64,000 nt of DNA from contig NZ_SHKY01000001.1 of the NCBI RefSeq assembly GCF_004217545.1, positions 1,488,001 through 1,552,000 of the forward strand. The letters run 5' to 3'. Source of the DNA: Krasilnikovia cinnamomea (GTDB lineage Bacteria > Actinomycetota > Actinomycetes > Mycobacteriales > Micromonosporaceae). The notes beneath the pieces are model-generated. The model ran no database searches. It was not told the origin of the DNA and saw only the letters and a program-made list of their open reading frames with translations. Numbering within the stretch: position 1 is the first letter of the stretch; each line of letters starts with the position of its first letter. Both the position numbers and the translations under genes were made by a program. Below are positions 17,268 through 25,386 of the stretch, piece after piece.

Positions 17268-19333
17268 CCACGCTGCCGGACTACCCCAACGAGGTCGTCA
17301 CCAAGGCCATCGTCCGCCTGGTCCGGGTGCCCGGGCTGGACAAGCCCGCCGCCGTGATCACGCTGGACAACGGCTTCGACTACAAGAAGCCGAACAGCTT
17401 CGGCCCGGGTGGGCTCGCGTCGCTGGACGAGGCGATCACCAAGGCCACCGAGGCGCAGCCCGCGTTCATCGCGCTGACCGGCAAGCCGTACATCTTCTGT
17501 GTGGGCGCGGACATCACCGGGATGCCGTTCATCACCCAGCGGGAGCAGGCCAAGGCGCTGGGCGAGCTGGGTCACCGGGTCTTCGCCCGGCTGAAGGACT
17601 CGCAGATCCCCACGTTCGCGTTCATCAACGGCGCGGCGCTCGGCGGCGGCCTGGAGGTGGCGCTGCACTGCCACTACCGGACGGTGTCCGGCGGCGCGGC
17701 GGCGCTGGGCCTGCCCGAGGTCGCGATCGGCCTGGTTCCCGGCTGGGGCGGCAGCCAGCTGCTGCCGAACCTGATCGGCGTGCCCGGGGCGGCGCAGGTC
17801 ATCCTGCAGAACCCGCTCACCCAGAAGGTGCTCAAGCCGAAGCAGGCCGCCGAGATGGGCGTCGCCGACGCGCTGTTCGAGCCGGCCGACTTCCTGGAGA
17901 GCTCGCTCGCCTGGGCGGCCGGGGTCGTCAAGGGCGAGGTCACCGTGACCCGCCCCGAGGTCGACCGCGACATGTGGGACGGCGTGCTGTTCTTCGCCAA
18001 GCAGCAGCTCGACGAGAAGCTGCACGGCGCGGTCCCGTCCGCCAACAAGGCCCTGGAGCTGCTCGGCCTGGCCAAGGAGGCGTCGTTCGCCGACGGCACC
18101 GCGGCCGAGACCGAGATCCTCGCCGACCTGATCATGGGCGACGAGGCCCGCGCCAGCCTGTACGCGTTCGACCTGGTCCAGCGCCGGGCCAAGCGCCCGG
18201 TCGGCGTGCCGGACAAGGAGCTGGCCCGCAAGGTCACCAAGGTCGGCGTCGTGGGCGCGGGCCTGATGGCCTCCCAGCTCGCGCTGCTGTTCGCCCGCCG
18301 CCTGCAGGTGCCGGTCGTACTGACCGACCTCGACCAGGCCCGGGTCGACAAGGGCGTCGGCTACGTCCGCGACCAGATCGACAAGCTGGTCGGCAAGCGC
18401 CGGATGGACGAGGGCACCGCGGCGAAGCTGCGCGGCCTGGTCAGTGGCTCGGTCGACAAGAGCGTCTTCGCCGACGCCGACTTCGTGATCGAGGCGGTCT
18501 TCGAGAACCTCGACCTGAAGAAGCAGATCTGGGCCGAGATCGAGAAGATCGTGACCCCGGAGGCGGTGCTCGCCACGAACACCTCCTCGCTGTCGGTGTC
18601 CGCGATGGCGGCCGACCTGGAGCACCCCGAGCGGGTCGTCGGCTTCCACTTCTTCAACCCGGTCGCGGTCCTGCCGCTGCTGGAGATCATCAAGGGCGAG
18701 CGGACCGACGACGCCACCCTGTCCACCGCGTTCGCGGTCGGCAAGGAGCTGCGCAAGAGCTGCGTGCTGGTCAAGGACGCCCCGGCGTTCGTGGTCAACC
18801 GCCTGCTCACCCGCTTCACCAGCGAGGTCTTCACGGCGATCGACGAGGGCACCCCGCTGGACGTGGTCAACACCGCGCTCGACCCGCTGGGCCTGCCCAT
18901 GCGGCCGATCGCGCTGCTGCAGCTCGTTGGCCCCGCCGTGGCGCACCACGTCGGTGAGACCCTGCACGGCGCGTTCCCGGACCGGTTCGGCGACAGCCCC
19001 AACCTGCGGCGCATCGCCGAGGCGGGCATCCCGCTGATGGTCGACGACGAGATCAACCCCGAGGTGGTCAAGCTCCTCGAGGTCGGTTCCGCGCCGTCCA
19101 CCGCCGAGGAGGTACGCCAGAAGGCGCTCGACGCGCTCGCCCAGGAGATCCGTCTCATGCTGGACGAGGGTGTCGTCGCCGAGGCGCAGGACATCGACCT
19201 GTGCATGGTCCTGGGCGCCGGGTGGCCGTTCCACCTGGGCGGCGTCACGCCGTACCTGGACCGCAGCGGCACCTCGGAGCGGGTGACCGGCAAGCGGTTC
19301 CTGCCCAACGGCGTGGCGAACGTGCCCGCCTGA
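17264..19333 (+). CDS. fadB: Multifunctional enoyl-CoA hydratase/3-hydroxyacyl-CoA dehydrogenase
   Basis: 689 residues. The N-terminal crotonase domain shows CVGADITGMPF and GGGLEVALHCHYR, with an oxyanion region LPEVAIGLVPGWGG. The NAD-binding dehydrogenase domain begins near residue 325 (VGVVGAGLMASQLAL) and continues through FHFFNPVAVLPLLEII and the C-terminal 3HCDH domain (VVNRLLTRFTSEVF). It performs hydration and oxidation steps of fatty acid beta-oxidation with FadA. Start GTG overlaps the fadA stop. A terminator hairpin follows. Confidence 0.95.
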   Translation: MTTLPDYPNEVVTKAIVRLVRVPGLDKPAAVITLDNGFDYKKPNSFGPGGLASLDEAITKATEAQPAFIALTGKPYIFCVGADITGMPFITQREQAKALGELGHRVFARLKDSQIPTFAFINGAALGGGLEVALHCHYRTVSGGAAALGLPEVAIGLVPGWGGSQLLPNLIGVPGAAQVILQNPLTQKVLKPKQAAEMGVADALFEPADFLESSLAWAAGVVKGEVTVTRPEVDRDMWDGVLFFAKQQLDEKLHGAVPSANKALELLGLAKEASFADGTAAETEILADLIMGDEARASLYAFDLVQRRAKRPVGVPDKELARKVTKVGVVGAGLMASQLALLFARRLQVPVVLTDLDQARVDKGVGYVRDQIDKLVGKRRMDEGTAAKLRGLVSGSVDKSVFADADFVIEAVFENLDLKKQIWAEIEKIVTPEAVLATNTSSLSVSAMAADLEHPERVVGFHFFNPVAVLPLLEIIKGERTDDATLSTAFAVGKELRKSCVLVKDAPAFVVNRLLTRFTSEVFTAIDEGTPLDVVNTALDPLGLPMRPIALLQLVGPAVAHHVGETLHGAFPDRFGDSPNLRRIAEAGIPLMVDDEINPEVVKLLEVGSAPSTAEEVRQKALDALAQEIRLMLDEGVVAEAQDIDLCMVLGAGWPFHLGGVTPYLDRSGTSERVTGKRFLPNGVANVPA

Positions 19334-19355
19334 TCCAGCAGGCTGTCGGATGACG

Positions 19356-19387
19356 GACGCCCCCGTGATTTTGGTCGCGGGGGCGTC
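19356..19387 (+). terminator. Terminator of the fadAB operon
   Basis: GACGCCCCCG (19356-19365) and CGGGGGCGTC (19378-19387) form a perfect 10-bp stem with a 12-nt loop, 23 nt after the fadB stop. Confidence 0.75.
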
Positions 19388-19409
19388 ATGCTGTGTCAGT
19401 TCTGGTCGA

Positions 19410-19415
19410 TAGGCT
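19410..19415 (+). promoter_or_regulatory. Possible -10 box shared in form by the two paralogues
   Basis: CGATAGGCTCC occurs here (TAGGCT 19410-19415), 37 bp before the first Pro-rich gene, and again at 20455-20465 (TAGGCT 20458-20463) before the second. The repeated context suggests the promoter was duplicated with the gene. Confidence 0.35.
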
Positions 19416-19446
19416 CCGTGCGCCCCGCATCGACTCTGGAGTTCAC

Positions 19447-20340
19447 ATGACGCAGCCGCCCTATCCCGGCCAGCCTGGGCCCGACCCCACCGGCGGTTAC
19501 CAGCCTCCGGCCGCCCCGGGCCAGCCCGCATACCCGCAGCCGGACTCCGGCGCGGGATATCCCCCGCCCGGCCAGGGCGGCTACCCCCAGCCCGACCAGG
19601 GCGGCTACCCCCAGCCCGACCAGGGCGGCTACCCGCCCCCCGGCCAGGGCGGCTACCCGCCGCCGGGACAGCCCGGCTTCCCGCCGCCCGGGCAGCCGGG
19701 CCTCGCGCCGCAGTTCGGTGCCCCGGCGCCGAAGAAGAAGTCGTCCGCGCTGAAGATCGTGCTGATCTCGGTCGCGGCGATCCTGGTGCTCTGCGTCGGC
19801 GGCGTGGTCGCGTTCGGCTTCTTCGCCAAGGACAAGTTCAACGAGGCCAAGGAACAGGTCGACAACGTCGTCGCGGCGTCGAAGATCACCGTGGTCGAGC
19901 CGCAGACCCTGGCCGGCCGGGACAAGGTGACCGACCCGTCGCTGGCCGGCAGCGTCGACGCGCTCGACAGCGAGATGAGCAAGATCAGCGGCACCACCAG
20001 CTCGGTCGGCGCCATGTACGGCGACCCCGCCAAGCAGGACCTCGTCATGATCGCCGCGGCCTCCACGCTGCAGGGCTCCGAGCAGGGCCGCTTCGACGAG
20101 TTCACCAAGGGCATGAGCCAGGGCGGCTTCTCCGTCGAAGGGCTCAAGGACACCGACCCCGGCCCGCTCGGCGGCATCGCCAAGTGCGGTGACACCTCGG
20201 CGGCGGGCGTGCCCACGGCCGTCTGCGTCTGGTCGGACAAGGGCAGCGTCGGCATGGTCGCGATGCTCTTCAAGAAGTCGGCCGACCTGGAGAAGGAATT
20301 CGTCACCATGCGCGGTCAGATCGAGCTGAAGCAGTCCTGA
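19447..20340 (+). CDS. Pro/Gly-rich single-pass membrane protein (paralogue A)
   Basis: 297 residues from ATG with GGAG upstream. Residues 1-95 are cytosolic octapeptide repeats of the [16 protein letters not shown] type, then KKK and one membrane helix (101-126), then an extracytoplasmic domain of about 165 residues. That domain contains [17 protein letters not shown] and [14 protein letters not shown]...VCVW with two cysteines likely disulphide-bonded. The domain is shared with the next gene ([35 protein letters not shown]) but no named family is recognised. Pro-rich N-termini of this sort are common on actinobacterial membrane proteins. Function unknown. Confidence 0.7.
   Translation: MTQPPYPGQPGPDPTGGYQPPAAPGQPAYPQPDSGAGYPPPGQGGYPQPDQGGYPQPDQGGYPPPGQGGYPPPGQPGFPPPGQPGLAPQFGAPAPKKKSSALKIVLISVAAILVLCVGGVVAFGFFAKDKFNEAKEQVDNVVAASKITVVEPQTLAGRDKVTDPSLAGSVDALDSEMSKISGTTSSVGAMYGDPAKQDLVMIAAASTLQGSEQGRFDEFTKGMSQGGFSVEGLKDTDPGPLGGIAKCGDTSAAGVPTAVCVWSDKGSVGMVAMLFKKSADLEKEFVTMRGQIELKQS
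19552..19695 (+). repeat. Six 24-bp coding repeats
   Basis: Six in-frame 24-bp units encode [16 protein letters not shown] twice, GGYPPPGQ twice and PGFPPPGQ. The second and third units (19576-19623) are identical at DNA level. Slipped-strand changes would alter protein length in steps of eight residues. Confidence 0.85.
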
Positions 20341-20352
20341 TCCCACACCGGC

Positions 20353-20381
20353 GGTGCGGGTGCCGACCGGGCACCCGCACC
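20353..20381 (+). terminator. Terminator after paralogue A
   Basis: GGTGCGGGTGCC (20353-20364) pairs perfectly with GGCACCCGCACC (20370-20381) around a 5-nt loop, starting 12 nt after the stop. Confidence 0.8.
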
Positions 20382-20495
20382 CCCGCGCATCGAACGGCGT
20401 GACGCGACTCCCACGAAAGGAACGGGAAAGAGGACAGCGCTGAGGCTCGTAGCCCGATAGGCTCCCCGACCTGTAGCCCTATCGATGGAGCCCTG

Positions 20496-21527
20496 ATGTC
20501 GCAGCCGCCCACGCCGCCCTTCTCGGGACAGCCGTACCCTGAGCAGCCACACCAGGGGCAGCCACACCAGGGGCAGCCACACCAGGGGCAGCCACACCAG
20601 GGGCAGCCACACCAGGGGCAGCAGCCATACCCGGGCCAGCCGTACCCCGCGCAGCCTCCGATCCAGGGCCAGCCGCCGATCCAGGGCCAGCCGCCGTACC
20701 AGGGCCAGCCGCCGTACCCGGCGCAGCCGTACCCGGGTCAGCCGAATCCGGATGTGCCCACCTCCGTGCCGCCCCAGCCCGGCTTCCCGTCCTCGGCTCC
20801 CCCCTACGCGGGACAGTCCTTCGCCGGGCCGGAATTCGCCCAGCCGGGGTACCCGGCGCCGCCGCCGCCGACGAAGTCCCGGGCCCTGCCCATCGTGCTC
20901 GTCTCGCTGGCGGTCATTCTCGTGCTCTGCGTCGGCGGCGGCACCGCGGTCTTCCTCGCCGCCCGCAACAACGCCGACAAGTTCACCGAGGACCGGACGG
21001 CGAGCACGGCGGCACCCACCACCGAGCCCACCACGGACACGCTGCCGACCGACGACCCGACCTCGGCACCGCCGACGGTCACGATCTCGGTCACCGAGCC
21101 GAAGCGGGTCGGCGGCCGTCCAAAGCTGACGGACGCCCAGTTCGCCGGGGTGACGAAGGATCTCAAGAAGGCGCTGGCCAAGGTGCCCGGCGCCACGGCC
21201 ACGGTCGGCGCGCTCTACGGCACCCCCGCCAAGCGCGATGTGATCATGGTCATGGGCGCGGCGGCCCCCGTCGCCAACCCCCAGAAGGAGCTGGACGGCT
21301 CGTTCCTCGGTGCGGGGATCAGCGGTCTGAAGGTCTCCGGCCTGGCCAAGGTCGACCCGGGTCCGCTCGGCGGTGTGGCCAAGTGCGGCAAGTCCGAGGA
21401 CGCCGCCATCTGCGGCTGGGCGGACAGCGGCAGTATGGGCTGGATCATCTGGTACTTCAAGCCGGTCAGTAAGGCTAAGGCCGAATTCACCAAGCTGCGG
21501 GCGGAAGTCGAGAAGAAGTCAAGCTGA
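20496..21527 (+). CDS. Pro/Gln-rich single-pass membrane protein (paralogue B)
   Basis: 343 residues. The N-terminal 125 residues are Pro/Gln/Gly/Tyr-rich, including five QPHQG pentapeptides and [16 protein letters not shown] repeats. One membrane helix (about 130-153) is followed by a Thr/Pro-rich linker ([18 protein letters not shown]) and an extracytoplasmic domain homologous to that of the preceding gene, with the conserved [12 protein letters not shown] and ICGW cysteines. The tandem arrangement, separate promoters and a terminator between them indicate an old gene duplication. No function can be assigned. Confidence 0.7.
   Translation: MSQPPTPPFSGQPYPEQPHQGQPHQGQPHQGQPHQGQPHQGQQPYPGQPYPAQPPIQGQPPIQGQPPYQGQPPYPAQPYPGQPNPDVPTSVPPQPGFPSSAPPYAGQSFAGPEFAQPGYPAPPPPTKSRALPIVLVSLAVILVLCVGGGTAVFLAARNNADKFTEDRTASTAAPTTEPTTDTLPTDDPTSAPPTVTISVTEPKRVGGRPKLTDAQFAGVTKDLKKALAKVPGATATVGALYGTPAKRDVIMVMGAAAPVANPQKELDGSFLGAGISGLKVSGLAKVDPGPLGGVAKCGKSEDAAICGWADSGSMGWIIWYFKPVSKAKAEFTKLRAEVEKKSS
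20544..20618 (+). repeat. Five perfect 15-bp coding repeats
   Basis: CAGCCACACCAGGGG is repeated five times without a mismatch, encoding QPHQG each time. Perfect identity at third positions points to recent expansion or slippage. Confidence 0.95.
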
Positions 21528-21622
21528 CACGCCGCAGTGCGGCATCACATTGCCGTATCGCTCCCGACACGAACGTGACGCTGACCCGGGGGCGGATTCC
21601 CTCCCGAAACATCGAGCGGTCA

Positions 21623-21661
21623 GGATGGTCGCCGGGCCCGGCCAGGGCCCGGCGACCATCC
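21623..21661 (+). terminator. 17-bp perfect hairpin before the DUF2637 gene
   Basis: GGATGGTCGCCGGGCCC (21623-21639) pairs perfectly with GGGCCCGGCGACCATCC (21645-21661) around the loop GGCCA. It lies 96 bp after paralogue B and only 9 nt before the GAGGAG ribosome-binding site of the next gene. It is either a terminator or a 5'-UTR structure. Confidence 0.7.
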
Positions 21662-21682
21662 CGACTGGCAGAGGAGCGTCCG

Positions 21683-23077
21683 GTGCCACTCCCGCAACTT
21701 CGCCGTGTCCGCTGGGCTGTGCGAGCCACCCTCCTGCTGGGCGTCGCGGCCTCCGTGGTCGCGAACATCCTGCACGCCCTGGACAACCCGATCAGCCAGG
21801 CCATCGCCGCCTGGCCGCCGCTGGCGCTGCTGCTGACGGTGGAGCTGATCTCGCGGGTTCCGGTGCACCGGCGGTCGCTGGCCTTCACCCGGCTGGTCGC
21901 CACGGCCACCATCGCGGGCATCGCCGCCTGGGTGTCGTACTGGCACATGGCCGGGGTCGCCGCCCGGTACGGCGAGACCGGCGCGTCGCCGTACCTGTTG
22001 CCGCTCTCCGTGGACGGCCTGATCGTGGTGGCCAGCATCTGCCTGGTCGAACTGGGCGGCCGGATCGCCGCGCTGCAGGCCGACCGGGATCGCGTCGTGG
22101 CCGCCCCGGGCAGCGGGGCCATCGCGGGAACCACCACCGGGCCCGCCAGCCCGCAGACCAGTCCCGTCACGATGACCGCGCCGCACACCGTCCCCGTCGC
22201 CCGGCCCACCGTCGCGGCGGCGCCGGTCGCCGCCCGCTCCGCCACCGAGACGCCTCCTGCGGCCCGCTCCGCCACCGAGACACCGGCCGCTGCCTCCTCG
22301 GCCACCGAGACACCAGCCGCTGCCTCCTCGGCCACCGAGACACCAGCCGCTGCCTCCTCGGCCACCGAGACACCAGCCGCTGCCTCCTCGGCCACCGAGA
22401 CACCAGCCGCTGCTCGCTCCGCCGCCGAGACGCCTGCTGCGGCCCGCTCCGCCGCCGAGACGGCCGCTGCCCGCTCCTCAACCGAGGCGGCGCCTGGTGC
22501 CGCACGGCCCGCCACCGAGGCGGCGTCCACGGCCGAGCGGCCCGCCACGGGTGAGGCCGACCCCGTCGACGACAGCTCGTCAGCCGCGGCTGCGACCGGG
22601 GTGGCGGTCGCCTTCTCGCATGCCGCACCGGCCGGTCCCGCGCCCGACGTGCAGCAGACGGCGCGCGCCGACACCAAGCCGCGCCACAGCACCGCGGACG
22701 CTCTCGCCGAGGTCGCCGCCGCACTGCCCCGCGCATCGGATGCGGGATTCACCCCCACGGCCACGCGTGGCGCCGGGCGTCCGGGCACCTCCTCCGGTCC
22801 GAACGCCAAGGGCCCCGCCACGCGGGCGAAGAAGAGCAGCGCCACGTCGACCCGCCCGGCCACCCGGCAACGCCGCAGTCCTCAGGAGAACGCGGCGCTG
22901 GCCGCCCGCCTGCGCGCGGAACGCCCGGAGCTGACCGACGCCGAGCTGGCCGCCGAACTGGGCATCAGCGTCGAGCGCTGGCGCCGGATCCAACGCGAGA
23001 CCGCCAAGGACCTCCAGACCGCCAAGGACCTCCAGACCGCCAAGGACGACGCCCGCCGTCTCGGCCTGGCGGCCTGA
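21683..23077 (+). CDS. DUF2637 membrane protein with repeat linker and HTH-like tail
   Basis: 464 residues from GTG, with GAGGAG six bases upstream. The N-terminal 140 residues carry four membrane helices with the DUF2637 pattern (ANILHALDNPISQAIAAWPP, SYWHMAGVAARYGE, PLSVDGLIVVASI), a domain usually found on actinomycete plasmids and integrative elements. A long Ala/Thr/Ser/Glu linker follows, built from 30-bp DNA repeats. The C-terminus (about 395-464) has an HTH-like segment (LTDAELAAELGISVERWRRIQ) and short TAKDLQ repeats. It may respond to or anchor DNA at the membrane (inference). No transfer or integrase gene accompanies it. Confidence 0.75.
   Translation: MPLPQLRRVRWAVRATLLLGVAASVVANILHALDNPISQAIAAWPPLALLLTVELISRVPVHRRSLAFTRLVATATIAGIAAWVSYWHMAGVAARYGETGASPYLLPLSVDGLIVVASICLVELGGRIAALQADRDRVVAAPGSGAIAGTTTGPASPQTSPVTMTAPHTVPVARPTVAAAPVAARSATETPPAARSATETPAAASSATETPAAASSATETPAAASSATETPAAASSATETPAAARSAAETPAAARSAAETAAARSSTEAAPGAARPATEAASTAERPATGEADPVDDSSSAAAATGVAVAFSHAAPAGPAPDVQQTARADTKPRHSTADALAEVAAALPRASDAGFTPTATRGAGRPGTSSGPNAKGPATRAKKSSATSTRPATRQRRSPQENAALAARLRAERPELTDAELAAELGISVERWRRIQRETAKDLQTAKDLQTAKDDARRLGLAA
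22241..22450 (+). repeat. Seven tandem 30-bp units in the DUF2637 linker
   Basis: Seven 30-bp units, each encoding a ten-residue repeat of the ATETPAAASS type. The middle copies (22301-22390) are identical; the flanking copies have diverged, as expected for a minisatellite that expands from its centre. Confidence 0.9.
23000..23053 (+). repeat. 18-bp coding repeat at the DUF2637 C-terminus
   Basis: ACCGCCAAGGACCTCCAG (23000-23017) is repeated exactly at 23018-23035 and partially after it, encoding TAKDLQ, TAKDLQ, TAKDDA. Confidence 0.85.
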
Positions 23078-23130
23078 CCAGCCCAAGGTGCCTATGCGGC
23101 CCTGCTGGTCAGCCGCTCCGTCTGGTCGTC

Positions 23131-23204
23131 ATCGAGCTGATCGTCGCCTGCGCCTTCCAAATCTTGAATCGAGCTGATCGTCGCCTGCGGCTTCCGAACC
23201 TTGA
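23131..23204. repeat. Tandem 37-bp direct repeat
   Basis: Two adjacent 37-bp copies (23131-23167 and 23168-23204) both begin ATCGAGCTGATCGTCGCCTG and differ at only about four positions. They lie in the 302-bp non-coding gap between the DUF2637 gene and the convergent histidine kinase; the second copy runs into the long hairpin at 23197. No open frame with normal codon use covers the gap. Confidence 0.85.
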
Positions 23205-23243
23205 AGAGTCCGGGTCAGCTGCGAGCCCGAACTCTTCAAGGTT
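23197..23243. terminator. 18-bp inverted repeat between convergent genes
   Basis: AACCTTGAAGAGTCCGGG (23197-23214) and CCCGAACTCTTCAAGGTT (23226-23243) pair with one mismatch around an 11-nt loop. The stem is relatively AT-rich for this genome. It could terminate transcription from both sides; further inverted similarity (TCGCCTGCG at 23181 and CGCAGGCGA at 23259) extends outwards, so a mobile-element remnant is also possible. Confidence 0.6.
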
Positions 23244-23379
23244 TGGCCCGCCGATCGCGCAGGCGACCGCCAGCACGCCCAAAACGGTGCATACCCAGGC
23301 CACAAGAGACCCGGCGAAACGTACGCACCGCTGCCGGAGCGGCAAACAGGAACTGCTGCCGGAGGGTGAACAGCGACCG

Positions 23380-24612
23380 CTAGGAGGAGGCGACGCCCAG
23401 GTTGCCGGGGCGTGGGACGGCCGCCGAGGCCGCCACGACCGGCGTCGAGTCGGCGCCCGGCAGGCTGACCGTGACCTCCAGGCCTCCGCCGGGATTCGCC
23501 ACCGCGGACACCGTACCGCCGTGCGCGTCACAGACCGCGCGGACGATCGACAGGCCCAGCCCCGAGCCACGGGAACCGGTACGCTCCCAGCCGCCCCGCC
23601 GGAACGGCTCGAACAGGCCCGGCACGTCCGCCGGCTCCACCTCGTAGCCGGTGTTTCCCACGATCAGCCGCGCCTGCCCGTCCACGCTCTCGGTACGCAG
23701 CCACAACTTGCCGAGCAGGTGGTTGTAGCGGATCGCGTTCTCGATGAGGTTCCCGGCGAGGCGGTCCAGCAGGCTCGGATCGCCGACCACGGGCGCGGGC
23801 TTGAGGTCCGTGGTGACCTCCAGCTTCAACCGTTCCGCCTCCGCGCGTACGGCCGACAGCGCGTTGCAGACGCTGGTCGCCAGGTCGGCGGGGACCTTGC
23901 GGACCAGCCGCCGCCCCGACTGCGCCTCGCTGCGGGCCAGTACGAGCAGCGCGTCGACCAGGCCGTTGGCGCGCTCGGAGGCGTTGCGGACCACCTTGGC
24001 CATGCGCCGGTACTCGGCGACGTCGGCCTCGTCGTCGCTGAGCGTCACGTCGATCTCGGTGCGCATCACCGCCAACGGCGTACGCAGTTCGTGCGACGCG
24101 TTGGCCACGAACCGTTTCTGCGCCTCGAACGCCCCGGCGAGCCGGTCCAGCATCGCGTCGAAGGTCCGCGCCAGTTCGGCGACCTCGTCGTCCGCTCCCT
24201 CGTACCCGATGCGCTGGTCGAGGGTCTCCTCACCGAGCCGGCGGGCGGTGGCCGTGACGTTGTGCAGGGGGCGCAGCGCCCGCCCGGCGACGGCGTACGC
24301 GCCCGCGACCCCGATCAGCCCGATCGCGAACAGCGCGACGAGGCCCTTGGCCAGCAGTTCCGCCGACGCGCTCTCGACCAGCTCGGTCTGCCAGGCGCGG
24401 GCGTCGCGGGTGCTGCCGTCCGACATCACCACCTGGGTGCCTTCGCGCAGTTCGTCCGCCGGGTGCAGGGCGTCGCCCACGAGGAGCCAGGCCAGCAGCA
24501 CGAGCACGGCGCCCGCGCCGATGAGCAGAATGCCGTTGAGCAGAGTGAGACGCAGCCGCAGGGTGGGGCGCAGCCGCATCCGGTCACGGTTGCGGCCCAG
24601 GTAGACCGTCAC
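23380..24612 (-). CDS. Sensor histidine kinase
   Basis: 410 residues. Two membrane helices (25-45 and 88-110) bracket a short external loop of about 40 residues, then a HAMP domain (RALRPLHNVTATARRL), the H-box NASHELRTPLAV with phospho-acceptor His174, N-box NLIENAIRYN and the ATP lid GSGLGLSIVRAV. The G1 box is degenerate (VGNTGYEV in place of DxGxG), common in some actinobacterial kinases. Its ATG overlaps the stop of the response regulator gene (24609-24612), so the pair is coupled. The signal sensed is unknown. Confidence 0.92.
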   Translation of the reverse strand: MTVYLGRNRDRMRLRPTLRLRLTLLNGILLIGAGAVLVLLAWLLVGDALHPADELREGTQVVMSDGSTRDARAWQTELVESASAELLAKGLVALFAIGLIGVAGAYAVAGRALRPLHNVTATARRLGEETLDQRIGYEGADDEVAELARTFDAMLDRLAGAFEAQKRFVANASHELRTPLAVMRTEIDVTLSDDEADVAEYRRMAKVVRNASERANGLVDALLVLARSEAQSGRRLVRKVPADLATSVCNALSAVRAEAERLKLEVTTDLKPAPVVGDPSLLDRLAGNLIENAIRYNHLLGKLWLRTESVDGQARLIVGNTGYEVEPADVPGLFEPFRRGGWERTGSRGSGLGLSIVRAVCDAHGGTVSAVANPGGGLEVTVSLPGADSTPVVAASAAVPRPGNLGVASS

Positions 24613-25301
24613 GGCGTCCCACCGGCGGGGGCGACGGTGACCGGATCGGGCACCCGGTATCCGGCGCCCACCACGGTTTCGATCAGCGGCGGTTCACCGA
24701 CCTTCTTACGCAGCGTCATCATGGTCACCCGTACGGTGGTGGTGAAGGGGTCGGTGTTCGCGTCCCAGACGCGTTCCAGTAGCTGCTCGCTGGACACCAC
24801 CCCGCCGCGCGCCTTGAGCAGCTCCTCCAGGACGCCGAACTCCTTGTTCGTGAGGTCCAGGGTGGCGCCGCCACGGGTGACCACCCGGCGGGCCGGGTCC
24901 AGCACCAGGTCGCCCACCGTCAGCACCGGCGGGGCGGCGGGCGTGGCCCGGCGGCCGAGCGCCTGCACCCGGGCGACCAGCTCGTCGAAGGCGAACGGCT
25001 TGGACAGGTAGTCGTCGGCGCCCAGTTGCAGGCCCTCGACCCGGTCGGCGACCGTGCCGCTGGCGGTCAGCATCAGCACCCGGGTCAGGGCTCCCGAGGC
25101 GACCAGCGCGGCGCAGATCTCGTCGCCGTGCATGCCGGGCAGGTCCCGGTCGAGCACGACCACGTCGTAGCGGGTCACGTACGCCATCTCGTGGCCGGAC
25201 AGCCCGTCGTAGGCGACATCCACCGCCATGCCCCTGCGGCGCAGCCCGCGCACGATCGCATCGGCGAGATTCCGCTCGTCTTCCACCACCAGCACGCGCA
25301 C
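24609..25301 (-). CDS. OmpR-family response regulator
   Basis: 230 residues from GTG with a GGAGG site. The receiver domain has the acidic pair in VVEDE, phospho-acceptor Asp51 in VVLDRDLPG, and Lys in LSKPFAFDEL; the winged-helix domain ends EPPLIETVVGAGYRVPDP. It is partner of the following kinase. Two PQQ-like propeller genes lie directly upstream on the same strand, separated by 85 bp. A direct repeat with 11-bp period, the form used by OmpR-type regulators, sits over the promoter of those genes. Confidence 0.94.
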   Translation of the reverse strand: MRVLVVEDERNLADAIVRGLRRRGMAVDVAYDGLSGHEMAYVTRYDVVVLDRDLPGMHGDEICAALVASGALTRVLMLTASGTVADRVEGLQLGADDYLSKPFAFDELVARVQALGRRATPAAPPVLTVGDLVLDPARRVVTRGGATLDLTNKEFGVLEELLKARGGVVSSEQLLERVWDANTDPFTTTVRVTMMTLRKKVGEPPLIETVVGAGYRVPDPVTVAPAGGTP

Positions 25302-25386
25302 CGGGTCCTCCGAACTCCTTCACGGCCGCGCCCAGCCTGGTGGCCGACGCGTGAAACAGCCGTAAGGGGAAGGCTACTGCCGGGAC

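Noticed and set aside
22241..22450. Regularly spaced repeats as a CRISPR array
   Set aside because: The units are contiguous, in frame and without spacers; they encode a low-complexity protein linker.
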